Assembly: GCA_044375625.1 (NCBI GenBank)
Contig: JBILMH010000032.1
Coordinates: 1-20,866, forward strand
Reading direction: 5' to 3'
Source of the DNA: CAISOG01 sp044375625
GTDB lineage: Bacteria > Pseudomonadota > Alphaproteobacteria > CAISOG01
DNA length: 20,866 nt
Made by a program: the position numbers and the translations under genes. This document shows, piece after piece, positions 6,129 through 14,939 of this stretch (the stretch's first letter is position 1; each line of letters begins with the position of its first letter). The notes under the pieces are model-generated. The model was not told the DNA's origin. It saw only the letters and a list, made by a program, of their open reading frames with translations, and did no database searches.

Positions 6129-7725
6129 GGCTCAACAGCTCCGTAACAGAAATCAACCCACCAACCATGGCAACCGTGATCAATAGGGTCAACAGGGTGA
6201 TGGCGATGGATGCGGGGCTGGCATTCAATTGCAACGGCGATGTGGTTGCGGTTGCTGATGCTTTTTTGTTTTTGCTGGCGGCGCCCTGGCCGTAATCGGC
6301 TGGATCAATATAGGCCGCTTTCGCCACTTTCAGATAGTAAAATGCGCCGATAACGGTGGCCAGCAGGGCTATCAGGGTTAGCAGCACATAGCCCTGCCCA
6401 AAAACCGCCAGCAGCAGGTACAACTTACCCAAAAAGCCAGCCAGCGGCGGAATGCCCGCCAGCGAGACGATAAACAGTGCCAACGCCCCCGCCCAGGCGG
6501 GATGGGTCGCCGATAGGCCGCGCAGCTGAGCAATCGTGCTGAGGGGGGTCATGATGGGGGTGCTGGCAGCGGTGTTGTGGGGGGCAATAGCAGCGGATGA
6601 CACTGCCGCCTTCTCATGAAAGGCCAACAGGATGGTGAAAATCCCGATGCTGGCCACCACATAGGTTAGGGCGAACAGCAACAGGGCGGGCAGGCCACTG
6701 ACGCCGACGGTGATGCCCAGCAGCATGTAGCCAGCCTGCGCAATCGCGCTGAAGCCCAGCAGGCGTTTCAGCTTTTCCTGCCGCAACGCACCCAAGCTGC
6801 CAATCAGCAGCGATGCGATGGCCAGCAAGGCTACCAGCGGTTGCCATTGGCTTATCAACGGATACAGCGGGCTAAACAGCACCAGTATAAACAGGCCAAG
6901 CCCTGCCAGCTTGCCCGCGGTGGCAAACAACATGGTCACGGGGGTTGGTGCCCCCTCATAAACATCGGGTGTCCATAGGTGAAACGGCACAGCCGCCAGC
7001 TTAAAGGCAATGCCCGCCAACACAAACAGCATCGCGGCCTGTTCGGGAATGGCCATGGTTTTGCCCGCTAAATGATGGGCAATCTCCGCAAAGTTTAGCC
7101 CGCCCGTTAGGCCGTAAAGCAGGGCGATCCCAAACAGCAAAAGCCCTGAGGCCACCGATCCCAATAGGAAATATTTTAAGCCAGCCTCAGCCGATTGGCG
7201 ATTATCGCGCTGAAAGGCGGCCAAGACGTAGAAGCTAAGGCTTTGCAGCTCTAGCCCCAGATACAGGGTCAGGAAATGGTTGGATACCAGCATCAATTGC
7301 ATGCCCAGGGTGGCAAACAGCACCAGCAAGACAAATTCGCCCTTGGCCAACCCCTGTGCCCGCAACCAACGGGCGGATGTCGCCAGGCAACACAGGCTTA
7401 GCAGGGGGATAGTAGCGTTCAGCAGCAACGACAGGGGCGTTACCGCCAACAAATGGCTTATGCCAGCGGGCAAAGCGATTGGGGCTGTATCACAAACCAG
7501 ACGGGCATAAAGGCTGGCTATCGCGGTAACGCTGCTGGTCAGCAACGCCAGCTCCCCCAGTTTGCAAATGGTGCGATAGCGCCCACGGGCATCAAAGGCG
7601 ACCATCAGCACCAGCACCAACCCCGCAATCAGCAGGGTTAGTTGCGGCAACAGCCCGCTGGCAAAAAGTAGGGTGCTGATGGTGCCATCACCAATGTTGA
7701 TGCTAGGGTCAGGTAGGAAGGTCAT
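6097..7725 (-). CDS. nuoN: NADH-quinone oxidoreductase subunit N
   Basis: A proton-pumping antiporter-like subunit of complex I in the inner membrane, 542 residues with about 14 membrane helices. Family signatures include 'LGLELQSLSFYVL' with the conserved membrane Glu, 'GLKYFLLGS' and 'KLAAVPFHLWTPDVYEGAP'. The ATG at 7725 overlaps the nuoM stop as ATGA, giving the standard N-terminus. A longer in-frame extension upstream has no family similarity and was rejected. A polar segment rich in Ala, Ser and Thr between late helices (near 'EKAAVSSAAIAPHNTAAS') and another near the C-terminus ('ASKNKKASATATT') are somewhat longer than usual. Its 3' end overlaps birA. Confidence 0.96.
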   Translation of the reverse strand: MTFLPDPSINIGDGTISTLLFASGLLPQLTLLIAGLVLVLMVAFDARGRYRTICKLGELALLTSSVTAIASLYARLVCDTAPIALPAGISHLLAVTPLSLLLNATIPLLSLCCLATSARWLRAQGLAKGEFVLLVLFATLGMQLMLVSNHFLTLYLGLELQSLSFYVLAAFQRDNRQSAEAGLKYFLLGSVASGLLLFGIALLYGLTGGLNFAEIAHHLAGKTMAIPEQAAMLFVLAGIAFKLAAVPFHLWTPDVYEGAPTPVTMLFATAGKLAGLGLFILVLFSPLYPLISQWQPLVALLAIASLLIGSLGALRQEKLKRLLGFSAIAQAGYMLLGITVGVSGLPALLLFALTYVVASIGIFTILLAFHEKAAVSSAAIAPHNTAASTPIMTPLSTIAQLRGLSATHPAWAGALALFIVSLAGIPPLAGFLGKLYLLLAVFGQGYVLLTLIALLATVIGAFYYLKVAKAAYIDPADYGQGAASKNKKASATATTSPLQLNASPASIAITLLTLLITVAMVGGLISVTELLSRVVTATFPAI

Positions 7726-9278
7726 GGGAACACTGCCGGTAAAGAAACTTTGGGAAAAAGCTGTGGGGTTAGGCCGCTGCTGTAGCTTAACACCGTCTGA
7801 CTGGCACCCTCCAAAACCTGCAACAGCGCGTTGGGTTGCAGGCCTATCCACAACACCGCCACCGCCAGCATGGTCAGCATCACGGCTTCACGCGGGCGCA
7901 AATCGGTGGCCAGCGCGGTATCGGGATGGTTGGCATCGCCCAACATGACGTTGCGATACAGGCGAAGGCTGTACCAGGCGCCCAGGATGGTGCCCGTTCC
8001 CGCCAACAGCGCCAACACGGGGCTGGCACGATAGCTGCCCATCAGCGCTAAGAATTCGCCAACAAAGCCTGAGGTGCCAGGCAGGCCGATGGAGGCCATC
8101 ACGAAGAACAAAAAGAAAAAGCTGAAGCATGGCATCTTGCGCACCAGCCCACCGAGGGAGGCAATGTCGCGGGTGTGAAAACGGTCGTACAGCACCCCAA
8201 CGCACAGGAATAGGGCGGCGGCGGTCAGACCGTGGCTGATCATCTGGGTAATCGCCCCCTGCAGTGAGAACAGGTTGTTGGCGGCCATCCCCAAAATCAC
8301 CACCCCCATATGCGCGACCGAGGAATAGGCAATCAGCTTTTTCATATCCTGCTGCGCCAGTGCAACCAGTGAGGTGTAGATGATGGAGATAATGGCTAAC
8401 CCCACCAACACCCAGGCCAAATCCTGGCTAGCCTGCGGCAGCAGCGGCATCGACAGCCGCAAAAAGCCGTAGGCACCCATCTTAAGCTGGATACCAGCTA
8501 GCAGCACGGAGCCGCCGGTTGGCGCCTGCACATGCGCATCGGGCAACCAGGTGTGAAACGGCCACAACGGCACCTTAACCGCAAAGCTGGCAAAAAAGGC
8601 CAACCATAACAGGCGTTGGATGTTGAGGGCGATCGGATGCTGCTGCACATAGCTTAACAGCTCAGGCAGGTTGGAGGTGCCCGCCTGTTGATACAGGTAT
8701 ATCAGGGCGACTAGCATCAGGACGGAGCCAGCCAGGGTGTAAAGGAAGAATTTAAAGGCGGCGTAGGTGCGATTCTCCCCCCCCCAAATCCCGATGACGA
8801 TAAACATCGGGATCAACATCGCCTCAAAAAACACATACAGCAAAAAGATGTCGAGGGTGCCAAAGACCCCCAGCAAAAAGCTTTCCAAAATCAACAGGCT
8901 AATCACAAAGCCGCTTTTGCGCTGGTGCAGCGATTGTTCGCCCGACAGCAAGGCCAGCACAATCAAAAAGGCGGTCAGAATAATCAGCGTCAACGACAAT
9001 CCATCCAGCCCAAAGCTGAAGGTCATCGGAAGGAGGGTGCCCGCGCCAAAACTAAGATTGGTGACAAACTGAAACCCCTGCTGCGTTGTATCAAACTGCC
9101 ACGCCAGCCAAAACCCTACCAACAGGCTAATCACCGCGGTGGCCAGGCCAATTTTCTGGATAATCCCGTCACGCCATGGGCGCGGAATGGTCGGGAAGAC
9201 CAAGGCCAGCAACAGCCCGATAACCGCTGGCGCAAAAATCAGGATGGGTAACAGGGTGTTGGGTTGAATGCTATTCAT
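7722..9278 (-). CDS. nuoM: NADH-quinone oxidoreductase subunit M
   Basis: A 518-residue antiporter-like membrane subunit of complex I. 'YVFFEAMLIPMFIVIGIWGG' carries the conserved membrane Glu. 'FAVKVPLWPFHTWLPDAHVQ' and 'LLAGIQLKMGAYGFLRL' carry the channel lysines and the WLPDAH signature of the family. About 14 helices are expected. The ATG at 9278 lies two bases after the nuoL stop. The gene ends in an ATGA overlap with nuoN, so the last three complex I genes are translated in close succession. Nothing unusual is visible. Confidence 0.97.
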   Translation of the reverse strand: MNSIQPNTLLPILIFAPAVIGLLLALVFPTIPRPWRDGIIQKIGLATAVISLLVGFWLAWQFDTTQQGFQFVTNLSFGAGTLLPMTFSFGLDGLSLTLIILTAFLIVLALLSGEQSLHQRKSGFVISLLILESFLLGVFGTLDIFLLYVFFEAMLIPMFIVIGIWGGENRTYAAFKFFLYTLAGSVLMLVALIYLYQQAGTSNLPELLSYVQQHPIALNIQRLLWLAFFASFAVKVPLWPFHTWLPDAHVQAPTGGSVLLAGIQLKMGAYGFLRLSMPLLPQASQDLAWVLVGLAIISIIYTSLVALAQQDMKKLIAYSSVAHMGVVILGMAANNLFSLQGAITQMISHGLTAAALFLCVGVLYDRFHTRDIASLGGLVRKMPCFSFFFLFFVMASIGLPGTSGFVGEFLALMGSYRASPVLALLAGTGTILGAWYSLRLYRNVMLGDANHPDTALATDLRPREAVMLTMLAVAVLWIGLQPNALLQVLEGASQTVLSYSSGLTPQLFPKVSLPAVFP

Positions 9279-9280
9279 GG

Positions 9281-11323
9281 CTATCTCAATAATCCTGCCA
9301 ACAGATGACGGATATCACCCTGGCCATAGGCTTGTAAACTTAGGGCGACCATCAGCCCCATGACCATCGCAATCACATAGTGATACACCAACCCGCTTTG
9401 CCAACGCAGGCTGATACGCCCCATCCAGGCCGTCACCCCCGCCACCCCGTTGGGACCCAGCCGATCAATCCCCCGCACATCCACAAACCGCCAAAACAGG
9501 GTGCCGGCGCGCTCTAAGGGGCGAACAATCAGCCAGCCATACAGCTCATCCACATAAATTTTGTGATAGGAAAGCTGGTACAGCGCACGCAAACGCATGG
9601 CTATGGCAGCTGGCCAGCGTGGCTTGGCGATGTACAACACCCAGGCCAAAAAGATGCCCAGCAGCGCCGCAAACAGGGGCGCCCATTTGACCAACAGCGA
9701 AATGTCCTGGTGATGATCATGAACGACCAAACTGTTCTGCCAGAAATTATCGACGGCGTGCAGCAACCAGGGCTCCAGCAGGAATCCACCCGCCACGGCG
9801 CCCAGTGCCAAGGGCAACAGCGGCAGAATCATGGACGGCGGCGATTCATGCGGATGATGGGCGGCATGGCCATGATCGTGACCATGATGATGGCCATCAT
9901 GCGATCCGTGCGCTGACTCCGCAGGGCGCGGGGATCCAAAAAATACCAGGAACAACAGGCGGAAACTGTAAAAGGCGGTCATCACCGCCACCAGCATGCA
10001 ACCCAGATAAACAGGAAAGGCGACGACCGAATGGCTGAAATAGGCGGCCTCTAGAATGGCATCCTTTGAGAAAAAGCCCGCAAAGGGGAAAATGCCGCAC
10101 AACGCCAGATTGCCAATCACCAACAGCGGAAAGGTGTAGCGCAATTGCCGCCGCAACCCGCCCATATGGCGAATATCCTGCTCCCCCGACAGGGAATGAA
10201 TAACGCTGCCCGCGCCCAGGAATAACAAGGCCTTAAAGAAGGCGTGGGTAATCAGGTGGAACATCCCCGCGCTGTAGGATTGCAGGCCGACCGCCACAAA
10301 CATATAGCCCAGCTGGCTGCAGGTCGAATAAGCGACGATCCGTTTGATGTCGTTTTGGGTCAGCGCGACAAAGGCGGCGAAGAGTGAGGTGGCCACCCCC
10401 ATCACCGCAATAAAGTCCAGTGCGCTAGGCGCCAATTCATACAGAGGCGACAGGCGGCAAATCATAAAGACGCCCGCGGTTACCATGGTGGCGGCGTGGA
10501 TAAGCGCGGAAACGGGGGTTGGCCCCTCCATCGCGTCGGGCAACCAAACATGCAACCCCAACTGCGCCGATTTGCCCATCGCCCCGATAAACAGCAAAAA
10601 GGCAATCAGGGTTGGCGCGTGAATGCTGAATCCCAAGAAACTTAGAGACAAATCCGCCACCAGCGGCAGGGTAGCAAAGATGGTATCAAAATTGGTGCTG
10701 CCAAAGGCGGCAACCGTGGCAAAAATCCCCAACAAAAAGCCCAAATCGCCAATACGGTTGACCACAAAAGCTTTGATAGCGGCATTGTTGGCGCTGGATC
10801 GCTTGTGCCAAAAACCGATGAGCAGGTAGGAGGAGAGGCCAACCCCCTCCCATCCAAAAAACATCTGAATCAGGTTGTCGGAGGTCACCAACATCAACAT
10901 GAAAAAGGTAAACAGGCTTAGATAGCCCATAAAGCGAGGAATTTCAGGATCCTCAGCCATATAGCCGATGGCGTACAGATGAACACAGGCCGACACGGTG
11001 GTCACCATCGCCACCATCACCGCCGCCAATACATCAAAGCGCAACGCCCACTCTATGCTGAAATCCCCCACCGCAATCCAGTCGGCCAGATGAACCGTGA
11101 TGCTATGCCCCTGCGTTATCACCTGCGCCAACACCCAATTGGCCAACAGCGCGCTGATAATCATCAGGCCGCTGGTGATGCGTTGCGCTAGGCGATCAAA
11201 TTGAGGGGTGGAGGGGAAAGCCGCGCATAAGCGACCCAGCACTCCGCCAATCAGTGACAGGAAAACCGCTAAAGCTGCCGCAATTGGTGTGATGGCAGAG
11301 GTATCAAAGGCTGAAAAAAGCAT
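9281..11323 (-). CDS. nuoL: NADH-quinone oxidoreductase subunit L
   Basis: A 680-residue distal proton-pumping subunit of complex I, including the long C-terminal lateral helix. 'FFGWEGVGLSSYLLIGFW' and 'GKSAQLGLHVWLPDAMEGP' followed by 'PVSALIHAATMV' are diagnostic. A His-rich cytoplasm- or periplasm-facing loop (coding bases about 9836-9916, with GHHHGHDHGH) precedes 'PHESPPSM'. Similar His-rich loops occur in other alphaproteobacterial NuoL proteins, so this is probably family variation rather than a separate metal site. The start at 11323 has AAGGGA immediately upstream and lies 6 bases after the nuoK stop. Confidence 0.97.
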   Translation of the reverse strand: MLFSAFDTSAITPIAAALAVFLSLIGGVLGRLCAAFPSTPQFDRLAQRITSGLMIISALLANWVLAQVITQGHSITVHLADWIAVGDFSIEWALRFDVLAAVMVAMVTTVSACVHLYAIGYMAEDPEIPRFMGYLSLFTFFMLMLVTSDNLIQMFFGWEGVGLSSYLLIGFWHKRSSANNAAIKAFVVNRIGDLGFLLGIFATVAAFGSTNFDTIFATLPLVADLSLSFLGFSIHAPTLIAFLLFIGAMGKSAQLGLHVWLPDAMEGPTPVSALIHAATMVTAGVFMICRLSPLYELAPSALDFIAVMGVATSLFAAFVALTQNDIKRIVAYSTCSQLGYMFVAVGLQSYSAGMFHLITHAFFKALLFLGAGSVIHSLSGEQDIRHMGGLRRQLRYTFPLLVIGNLALCGIFPFAGFFSKDAILEAAYFSHSVVAFPVYLGCMLVAVMTAFYSFRLLFLVFFGSPRPAESAHGSHDGHHHGHDHGHAAHHPHESPPSMILPLLPLALGAVAGGFLLEPWLLHAVDNFWQNSLVVHDHHQDISLLVKWAPLFAALLGIFLAWVLYIAKPRWPAAIAMRLRALYQLSYHKIYVDELYGWLIVRPLERAGTLFWRFVDVRGIDRLGPNGVAGVTAWMGRISLRWQSGLVYHYVIAMVMGLMVALSLQAYGQGDIRHLLAGLLR

Positions 11324-11329
11324 GATCCC

Positions 11330-11650
11330 TTAACCCTGCAAACTGTTAAGATCGTCAACCGCAATCGTGTGTCGGTTGCGGAAATAGACCACCAGAATCG
11401 CCAGCCCAATAGCAGCCTCTGCCGCCGCCACCGTCAGCACAAACATCGCCATAATCTGGCCAGTCAGGTTTTGCCATTGCGCCGAAAAGCCAACGAACAT
11501 CAGGTTGACGGCCAACAACATCAGCTCAACACACATCAACATGACAATCAGGTTTTTGCGATTCAGGAACAGCCCCGCCATCGCCAGGGCAAACAACAGC
11601 GCGCTTAGGATAGCAAAATGGGCGGAACTGACGGCGGGGGGATAGATCAT
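11330..11650 (-). CDS. nuoK: NADH-quinone oxidoreductase subunit K
   Basis: A small complex I subunit of 106 residues with three membrane helices. 'FLNRKNLIVMLMCVELMLLAVNL' carries the conserved membrane glutamate (in 'CVELM') of the E-channel, and 'VLTVAAAEAAIGLAILV' carries the second one; both are essential residues of the family. The final segment 'DDLNSLQG' is the standard C-terminus. Start and length agree with the family (about 101 residues). It begins two bases after the nuoJ stop and ends 6 bases before nuoL. Confidence 0.97.
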   Translation of the reverse strand: MIYPPAVSSAHFAILSALLFALAMAGLFLNRKNLIVMLMCVELMLLAVNLMFVGFSAQWQNLTGQIMAMFVLTVAAAEAAIGLAILVVYFRNRHTIAVDDLNSLQG

Positions 11651-11652
11651 GG

Positions 11653-12318
11653 TTAGGCCGAACCTTCCTGCTGGCCAGCGGGCGGTGTTGCAGAAGTTGT
11701 TGGGGGTGTTTGGCCAGGCTTTAGATCGACCAGGCGGACAGTTTGACTGGCCAACCGGCCAACCTGCTGGCTAATAACCTGGGTTTTGATGCCCGTCCGT
11801 GGCCGCAGGGTCAGTACGATGGCGCCAATCATAGCAATCAGCAAAATGATGCCCGCCGTCTGGAACGCTACAAAATAGTCGGTGTACAATACCCGACCCA
11901 GGGCATAGACATTGTTGGGCTGATTCATCGGGCTGTTGCCCAAGGCGTTCAGGGTTGGCGGCGTTTCAGACTGTTGCCAGATTAGCAGCATGATGATCAG
12001 CTGGGCGGCAAAAATGCCCCCAACCACCGCGGCAATCGGCAAATAGCGGACAAAGCCTGCCCGCACGGTGGCCAGATTGATATCCAACATCATCACCACG
12101 AACAAAAACAGCACCGCCACCGCGCCCAGATAGACGATAATCAGGATAAAGGCCAAAAATTCCGCGCCGGCCAGCAGGAATAGGGCGGCCGAGTTCAAAA
12201 AGGCGGCAATCAGAAAAAACACCGAATAAACGGGGTTGCGGGCGGTAATCACGCCAACGCCCGCCGCCAGCGTAAAGCCAGCAAACAGGTAAAACAGGAA
12301 ATCAATTGGTGACAGCAA
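11653..12318 (-). CDS. nuoJ: NADH-quinone oxidoreductase subunit J, TTG start
   Basis: A complex I membrane subunit with five helices. 'TARNPVYSVFFLIAAFLNSA', 'LLAGAEFLAFILIIVYLGAV' and 'LFLFVVMMLDI' are strong NuoJ signatures, including the pi-bulge region of the third helix. No ATG lies near the family N-terminus. I chose TTG at 12318 (221 residues), which has CCAAGG ending 8 bases upstream and begins just before 'LSPIDFLFYLFAG'. The frame stays open upstream to another TTG at 12480, but those extra 54 residues look non-coding. The C-terminal tail after the last helix is Pro/Thr-rich. It is the first nuo gene here; nuoI does not precede it. Confidence 0.95.
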   Translation of the reverse strand: MLSPIDFLFYLFAGFTLAAGVGVITARNPVYSVFFLIAAFLNSAALFLLAGAEFLAFILIIVYLGAVAVLFLFVVMMLDINLATVRAGFVRYLPIAAVVGGIFAAQLIIMLLIWQQSETPPTLNALGNSPMNQPNNVYALGRVLYTDYFVAFQTAGIILLIAMIGAIVLTLRPRTGIKTQVISQQVGRLASQTVRLVDLKPGQTPPTTSATPPAGQQEGSA

Positions 12319-12689
12319 GGCAACAACCTTGGAAAAATTCAGGGCAAAACAGACGGTGACTGGCCAAAAGGATTTGCGCCGTTCGGCAAAATCATTCCAA
12401 CCATGCCTTCCTTTTATCGAATCCTGGGGGCGGTGGCTAGGGGGTTGTGGCAGATAAATCAGTTTGCTTAAAAATACCAATGCAGCTCAAAGCGTTATAG
12501 CGCGCAGCGACCGTCGCCCCCTGGGCAAAAATCTGGCCAACTATCGGCGCCGCCCGCCGATCCCCAAACGGGTCAATGTTAAGGGTAATTTTTGGATTGA
12601 TTTTTAGAGTTGATTTTCTGGCCTAAGCCTCTTAGGGTTCACGGTCTAGGGTTTAAGCCATCCATTGGCCAGCCCCATTATGGTGGTGA
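12319..12689. other. Intergenic region between nuoJ and tRNA-Lys
   Basis: This 371-base stretch separates the divergent nuoJ operon and tRNA-Lys. It should contain promoters for both, but none stands out: TTGACC at about 12575 on the minus strand lacks a matched -10. A small perfect hairpin (CCTAAG, 3-base loop, CTTAGG) lies at 12622-12636. Minus-strand frames over 12437-12622 stay open for about 62 codons without a usable start and resemble no family I know. I see no further gene, and in particular no nuoI remnant. Confidence 0.6.
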
Positions 12690-12765
12690 GAGCGCGTAGC
12701 TCAGTCGGTAGAGCAACTGACTTTTAATCAGTAGGTCCTGGGTTCGAGCCCCAGCGCGCTCACCA
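12690..12765 (+). tRNA. tRNA-Lys (anticodon TTT)
   Basis: A complete 76-base cloverleaf with encoded CCA. The acceptor stem GAGCGCG (12690-12696) pairs perfectly with CGCGCTC (12755-12761). The D arm starts TAGCTCAGTCGGTAGAGC. The anticodon stem ACTGA/TCAGT encloses loop CTTTTAA with anticodon TTT at 12723-12725. The T arm contains GGTTCGAGCC. A run of six T (12768-12773) follows directly. It decodes AAA/AAG lysine codons. Confidence 0.98.
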
Positions 12766-12931
12766 TCTTTTTTCTTAGCATAACAGCAGCCATTACCCGT
12801 TATCTGCCTGTTATCTTCCCGTTCTTAGTCGCGGGGGTGTTGGCCGTAGCATCGGTCGGCTTGGCAAAGAAAAAATGGTGCGCTAGGGTTCGGTTCTTTA
12901 ATTTTATCATTCTAAACGAAGGCACCCCCCA

Positions 12932-13888
12932 ATGTTTTCCCCACTTGTCGATTGGTCGGCGCAGCAGCAGCTGTTGGCCATTTTTGCCGCCGTTATCCTG
13001 CCCCTGTTTATTTTTGACCTGTGGGTGATGATTCGCGATGCGGACAAAATCCCCAAAATGCGCAGCTCAGCGATTTGGGTGGGAACATGGATTGCCCTGG
13101 CGCTGGGCTTTAACCTATTGATTTTGCAGAAATTGGGGGCAGCGCCCGCCGCCGACTTTTTAACCGCCTATTTGGTGGAATGGTCGCTGTCGGTTGATAA
13201 TCTGGTCGTCTTTATGGTGATTTTCAGCTATTTTCATATTCCCCTGCGCCTGCAACGGCGGGTTTTGCTGTGGGGGATTATTGCCGCCCTGGTAATGCGC
13301 GCGGTGATTATCGTGACGGGATCCTTCCTAATTGCCTATTTCAATTGGATTTTCTATATCTTTGGCATTATTTTGTTAATCAGCGCCTACAAAATGGCGC
13401 GTGGTGGCGATGAGGCTGAGGATTTTGACCAAAAGCTGATTATCCGCCTGTGTCGCCGTTTTTTGCCCTTTACCAACGAGCTGCACGGTCAAAGATTTTC
13501 CATCAAACTGAATGGCCGGCGAGTTTTTACGCCAATGGCCTTAGCCCTGGTGTTGGTGGAATTTGCCGATTTGGTGTTTGCGGTTGATTCGATTGCGGCG
13601 GTTTTTGCCATCACCCTGGATCCTTTCATCGTCTTTACCTCCAACGCGATGGCGGTGTTGGGGTTGCGTTCCCTGTACTTTTTGATTGCTGGATTGTTGC
13701 CGAAAATTCGCTATCTGCATTACGGGCTGGCGGTGTTGTTGGCCTATATTGGCTTGAAGATTATGATTCAGCACGCCACCGGGCATGAATGGCCAACCTG
13801 GCTGACGCTATCGATGATTGGCGGCACCATTGGTCTGTCAGTCTTGGCATCCGTATTACGGCCAGCGCCGGCGGGTGATCCGCATTAG
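12932..13888 (+). CDS. TerC family integral membrane protein
   Basis: A 318-residue inner membrane protein with about eight or nine helices. It carries the two acidic signatures of TerC/Alx proteins: 'EWSLSVDNL' (83-91) and 'EFADLVFAVDSIAAVFAIT' (210-228), then 'FTSNAMAVLGLRSLYF' (235-250). Such proteins bind and export divalent metals, particularly manganese, and have been linked to metal loading of secreted enzymes and to tellurite resistance. The exact substrate here is inferred from the family only. The ATG at 12932 has GAAGG about 9 bases upstream. It follows tRNA-Lys by 166 bases on the same strand. No other ter gene is nearby, which argues for general metal homeostasis rather than a tellurite operon. 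Confidence 0.93.
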   Translation: MFSPLVDWSAQQQLLAIFAAVILPLFIFDLWVMIRDADKIPKMRSSAIWVGTWIALALGFNLLILQKLGAAPAADFLTAYLVEWSLSVDNLVVFMVIFSYFHIPLRLQRRVLLWGIIAALVMRAVIIVTGSFLIAYFNWIFYIFGIILLISAYKMARGGDEAEDFDQKLIIRLCRRFLPFTNELHGQRFSIKLNGRRVFTPMALALVLVEFADLVFAVDSIAAVFAITLDPFIVFTSNAMAVLGLRSLYFLIAGLLPKIRYLHYGLAVLLAYIGLKIMIQHATGHEWPTWLTLSMIGGTIGLSVLASVLRPAPAGDPH

Positions 13889-13892
13889 CCGT

Positions 13893-13910
13893 GACTGAAT
13901 CGACTCAGTC
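13893..13910. terminator. Possible hairpin between convergent terC and tsaC
   Basis: GACTGA (13893-13898) and TCAGTC (13905-13910) form a perfect 6-base stem around a 6-base loop. It lies exactly where the two convergent genes meet and includes the tsaC stop codon. No T run follows on either strand, so termination here is tentative. Confidence 0.3.
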
Positions 13911-14870
13911 CTCGGCAATTGCCCGCGCCAGGCGGTCGTTAAGGGCGCGCCCCAGCCCGTGGTTGGGCAGCGGCATGACGGCAATGCTGGCGACGGCGGC
14001 GTTGTCCAGCTGATGCAGCATGGCATAGAAATTGGCGGCAGCTTCGATCAGGTTGCCAGTTTCACTAAGGTTCAGGCTGTGTGCCGCCCCCGCGATAGGG
14101 GTGGCGCCAAAGGCCAACAACGCTTCGTCGGGGTTAACGGTGGTAGCGTTCAGGCGTAGCGGCTTACGCGGGGCGTAATGGCGGCGCATCATGCCGGGTG
14201 CTTTGATAGTCGTGCCGCCTGTTGCTTGCGGTTGCGCAGACGCACCTAACAATGTTGTCCCCAACAGATCCTGCAATTCCTCACGCGTAATCGCCCCCTC
14301 CCGCAGCAGTAGGGGGGTATCGCCGCAACCATCGACAATGGTGGATTCCAGGCCTAATGGGGATTGGCTGTCGGGCAAGATGACGATGTTGGGTTGGTCG
14401 CTAAAGGCACGCTGAACATGACTGAACCGCGTGCTGCTGAGTTGGCCAGACGGATTGGCACTGGGCGCGGCAATCGGCTTGCCCACCGCGCGCAACAAGG
14501 CCTGGGCATCGGGATGGGCGGGGCAACGCAGGGCAATCGTGGTTAGGCCAGCGGTCACCAGTGGGTGAATCCCCGCCTCTGGCCGCAGCGGTAGTACGAG
14601 GGTTAGGGGCCCCGGCCAATAGGCGGCGGCCAACCGATCCGCCAGCGGCGAAAAATCGGCCAGCACCCTAGCGGCGGGCAGGTCGGGCACATGGCAGATC
14701 AGCGGGTTGATGGGCGGGCGCCGCTTTGTGGCATAAATGCTGGCCACCGCCTGGCCATTGCCCGCATCGGCGCCCAGGCCGTAAACCGTTTCGGTCGGAA
14801 AGGCCACCACCCCCCCGCGCAACAAATGCTGGGCAGCCTGTGCAATCAGCGTTGGGTCAATGGGTTTCAT
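13905..14870 (-). CDS. tsaC: L-threonylcarbamoyladenylate synthase (Sua5/YrdC type)
   Basis: A 321-residue enzyme that makes threonylcarbamoyl-AMP from threonine, bicarbonate and ATP for the t6A37 modification of ANN-decoding tRNAs. The YrdC domain shows 'GGVVAFPTETVYGLGADA' (19-36), 'KRRPPINPLICHV', 'YWPGPLTLVLP', 'APSANPSGQLSSTR' and 'GLESTIVDG'. The C-terminal Sua5 domain begins after a linker with 'APGMMRRHYAPRKP' and continues to the end, so this is the long Sua5-type form rather than the short TsaC type. The start at 14870 has no obvious ribosome site. It is convergent with terC and lies 69 bases downstream of the lipoprotein genes. Confidence 0.95.
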   Translation of the reverse strand: MKPIDPTLIAQAAQHLLRGGVVAFPTETVYGLGADAGNGQAVASIYATKRRPPINPLICHVPDLPAARVLADFSPLADRLAAAYWPGPLTLVLPLRPEAGIHPLVTAGLTTIALRCPAHPDAQALLRAVGKPIAAPSANPSGQLSSTRFSHVQRAFSDQPNIVILPDSQSPLGLESTIVDGCGDTPLLLREGAITREELQDLLGTTLLGASAQPQATGGTTIKAPGMMRRHYAPRKPLRLNATTVNPDEALLAFGATPIAGAAHSLNLSETGNLIEAAANFYAMLHQLDNAAVASIAVMPLPNHGLGRALNDRLARAIAED

Positions 14871-14939
14871 TAAGGGGTCAAAAGTTAAGACACATGCTAT
14901 GCATCCAAATAAATGGTGTGCATGACAAACGCAGTAAGA

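Noticed and set aside
9836..9916. His-rich loop in NuoL considered as a novel metal-binding insertion
   Set aside because: Comparable His-rich loops before the P-H-E-S-P motif occur in other alphaproteobacterial NuoL proteins, so it is not specific to this genome.
12437..12622. Open minus-strand frame of about 62 codons upstream of nuoJ, considered as a nuoI remnant
   Set aside because: It has no suitable start codon and lacks the eight ferredoxin-type cysteines of NuoI; composition looks non-coding.
12766..12931. Possible manganese (yybP-ykoY) riboswitch upstream of terC
   Set aside because: TerC genes often carry one, but I could not find its conserved paired L1/L3 motifs in this leader.
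14871..14939. Inverted words (ATGCA/TGCAT) between the lipoprotein genes and tsaC, considered as a terminator
   Set aside because: The stem is short and interrupted, and there is no T run.
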